Part shown: positions 5,018 to 5,022 of the stretch, piece after piece | How positions within the stretch are numbered: position 1 is the first letter of the stretch | How the letters are laid out: each line of letters begins with the position of its first letter | Source: DASPKW01 sp038244055 | GTDB lineage: Bacteria > Planctomycetota > Phycisphaerae > Tepidisphaerales > Tepidisphaeraceae | DNA length: 5,022 nt | Direction: 5' to 3' | NCBI GenBank assembly: GCA_038244055.1 | Contig: JBBRTW010000499.1 | Coordinates: 1-5,022, forward strand | Notes under the pieces: model-generated | Seen by the model: the letters and a program-made list of their open reading frames with translations, nothing else | Database searches by the model: none | What the model was told of the DNA's origin: nothing | Made by a program: the position numbers and the translations under genes

Positions 5018-5022
5018 CCCCC

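Overview
The window looks like the edge of an integrated mobile element in a GC-rich bacterial chromosome. The left part (1-2108) carries ordinary housekeeping genes. On the minus strand, atpC (F1 ATP synthase epsilon) is followed 43 bp later by a Ca2+/H+ antiporter gene that runs off the left edge. On the plus strand, greA (transcript cleavage factor) is followed 7 bp later by a tRNA-Thr(UGU) gene. atpC and greA diverge from a 390-bp intergenic region. That region holds a strong extended -10 promoter for greA, a very stable hairpin in the greA leader, and a weaker candidate promoter plus a palindrome on the atpC side.

The right part (2109-5022) has the layout of an integrative element. Next to the 3' end of the tRNA is a 144-bp region packed with short direct and inverted repeats and a TATAAT box. 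A 491-aa tyrosine-recombinase-family integrase reads away from the tRNA. Converging on it from the right is a 401-aa reverse transcriptase of the group II intron-like type (YADD, QGGPLSP and WLGF motifs). No HNH domain is visible, and no intron domain V-like hairpin was seen in the 83 bp between the reverse transcriptase and integrase stop codons. A small overlapping frame at the 3' end of the reverse transcriptase gene could encode a short amphipathic helical protein. The first about 90 bases of the reverse transcriptase frame can also fold as a three-way-junction RNA.

The organism is not proven. The integrase has an N-terminal GRWYKKIKGRMHYFGK block and an LNCAYY-type box I without the usual arginine, and the reverse transcriptase ends in an arginine/tryptophan-rich tail. 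From memory these features recall integrases and reverse transcriptases of Planctomycetota, so that phylum (or a relative) is my best inference. The most interesting content is the pairing of a reverse transcriptase with a divergent integrase at a tRNA-anchored element end, with a possible small partner protein and a possible structured RNA. The far end of the element and whatever cargo lies beyond the reverse transcriptase are outside the window.
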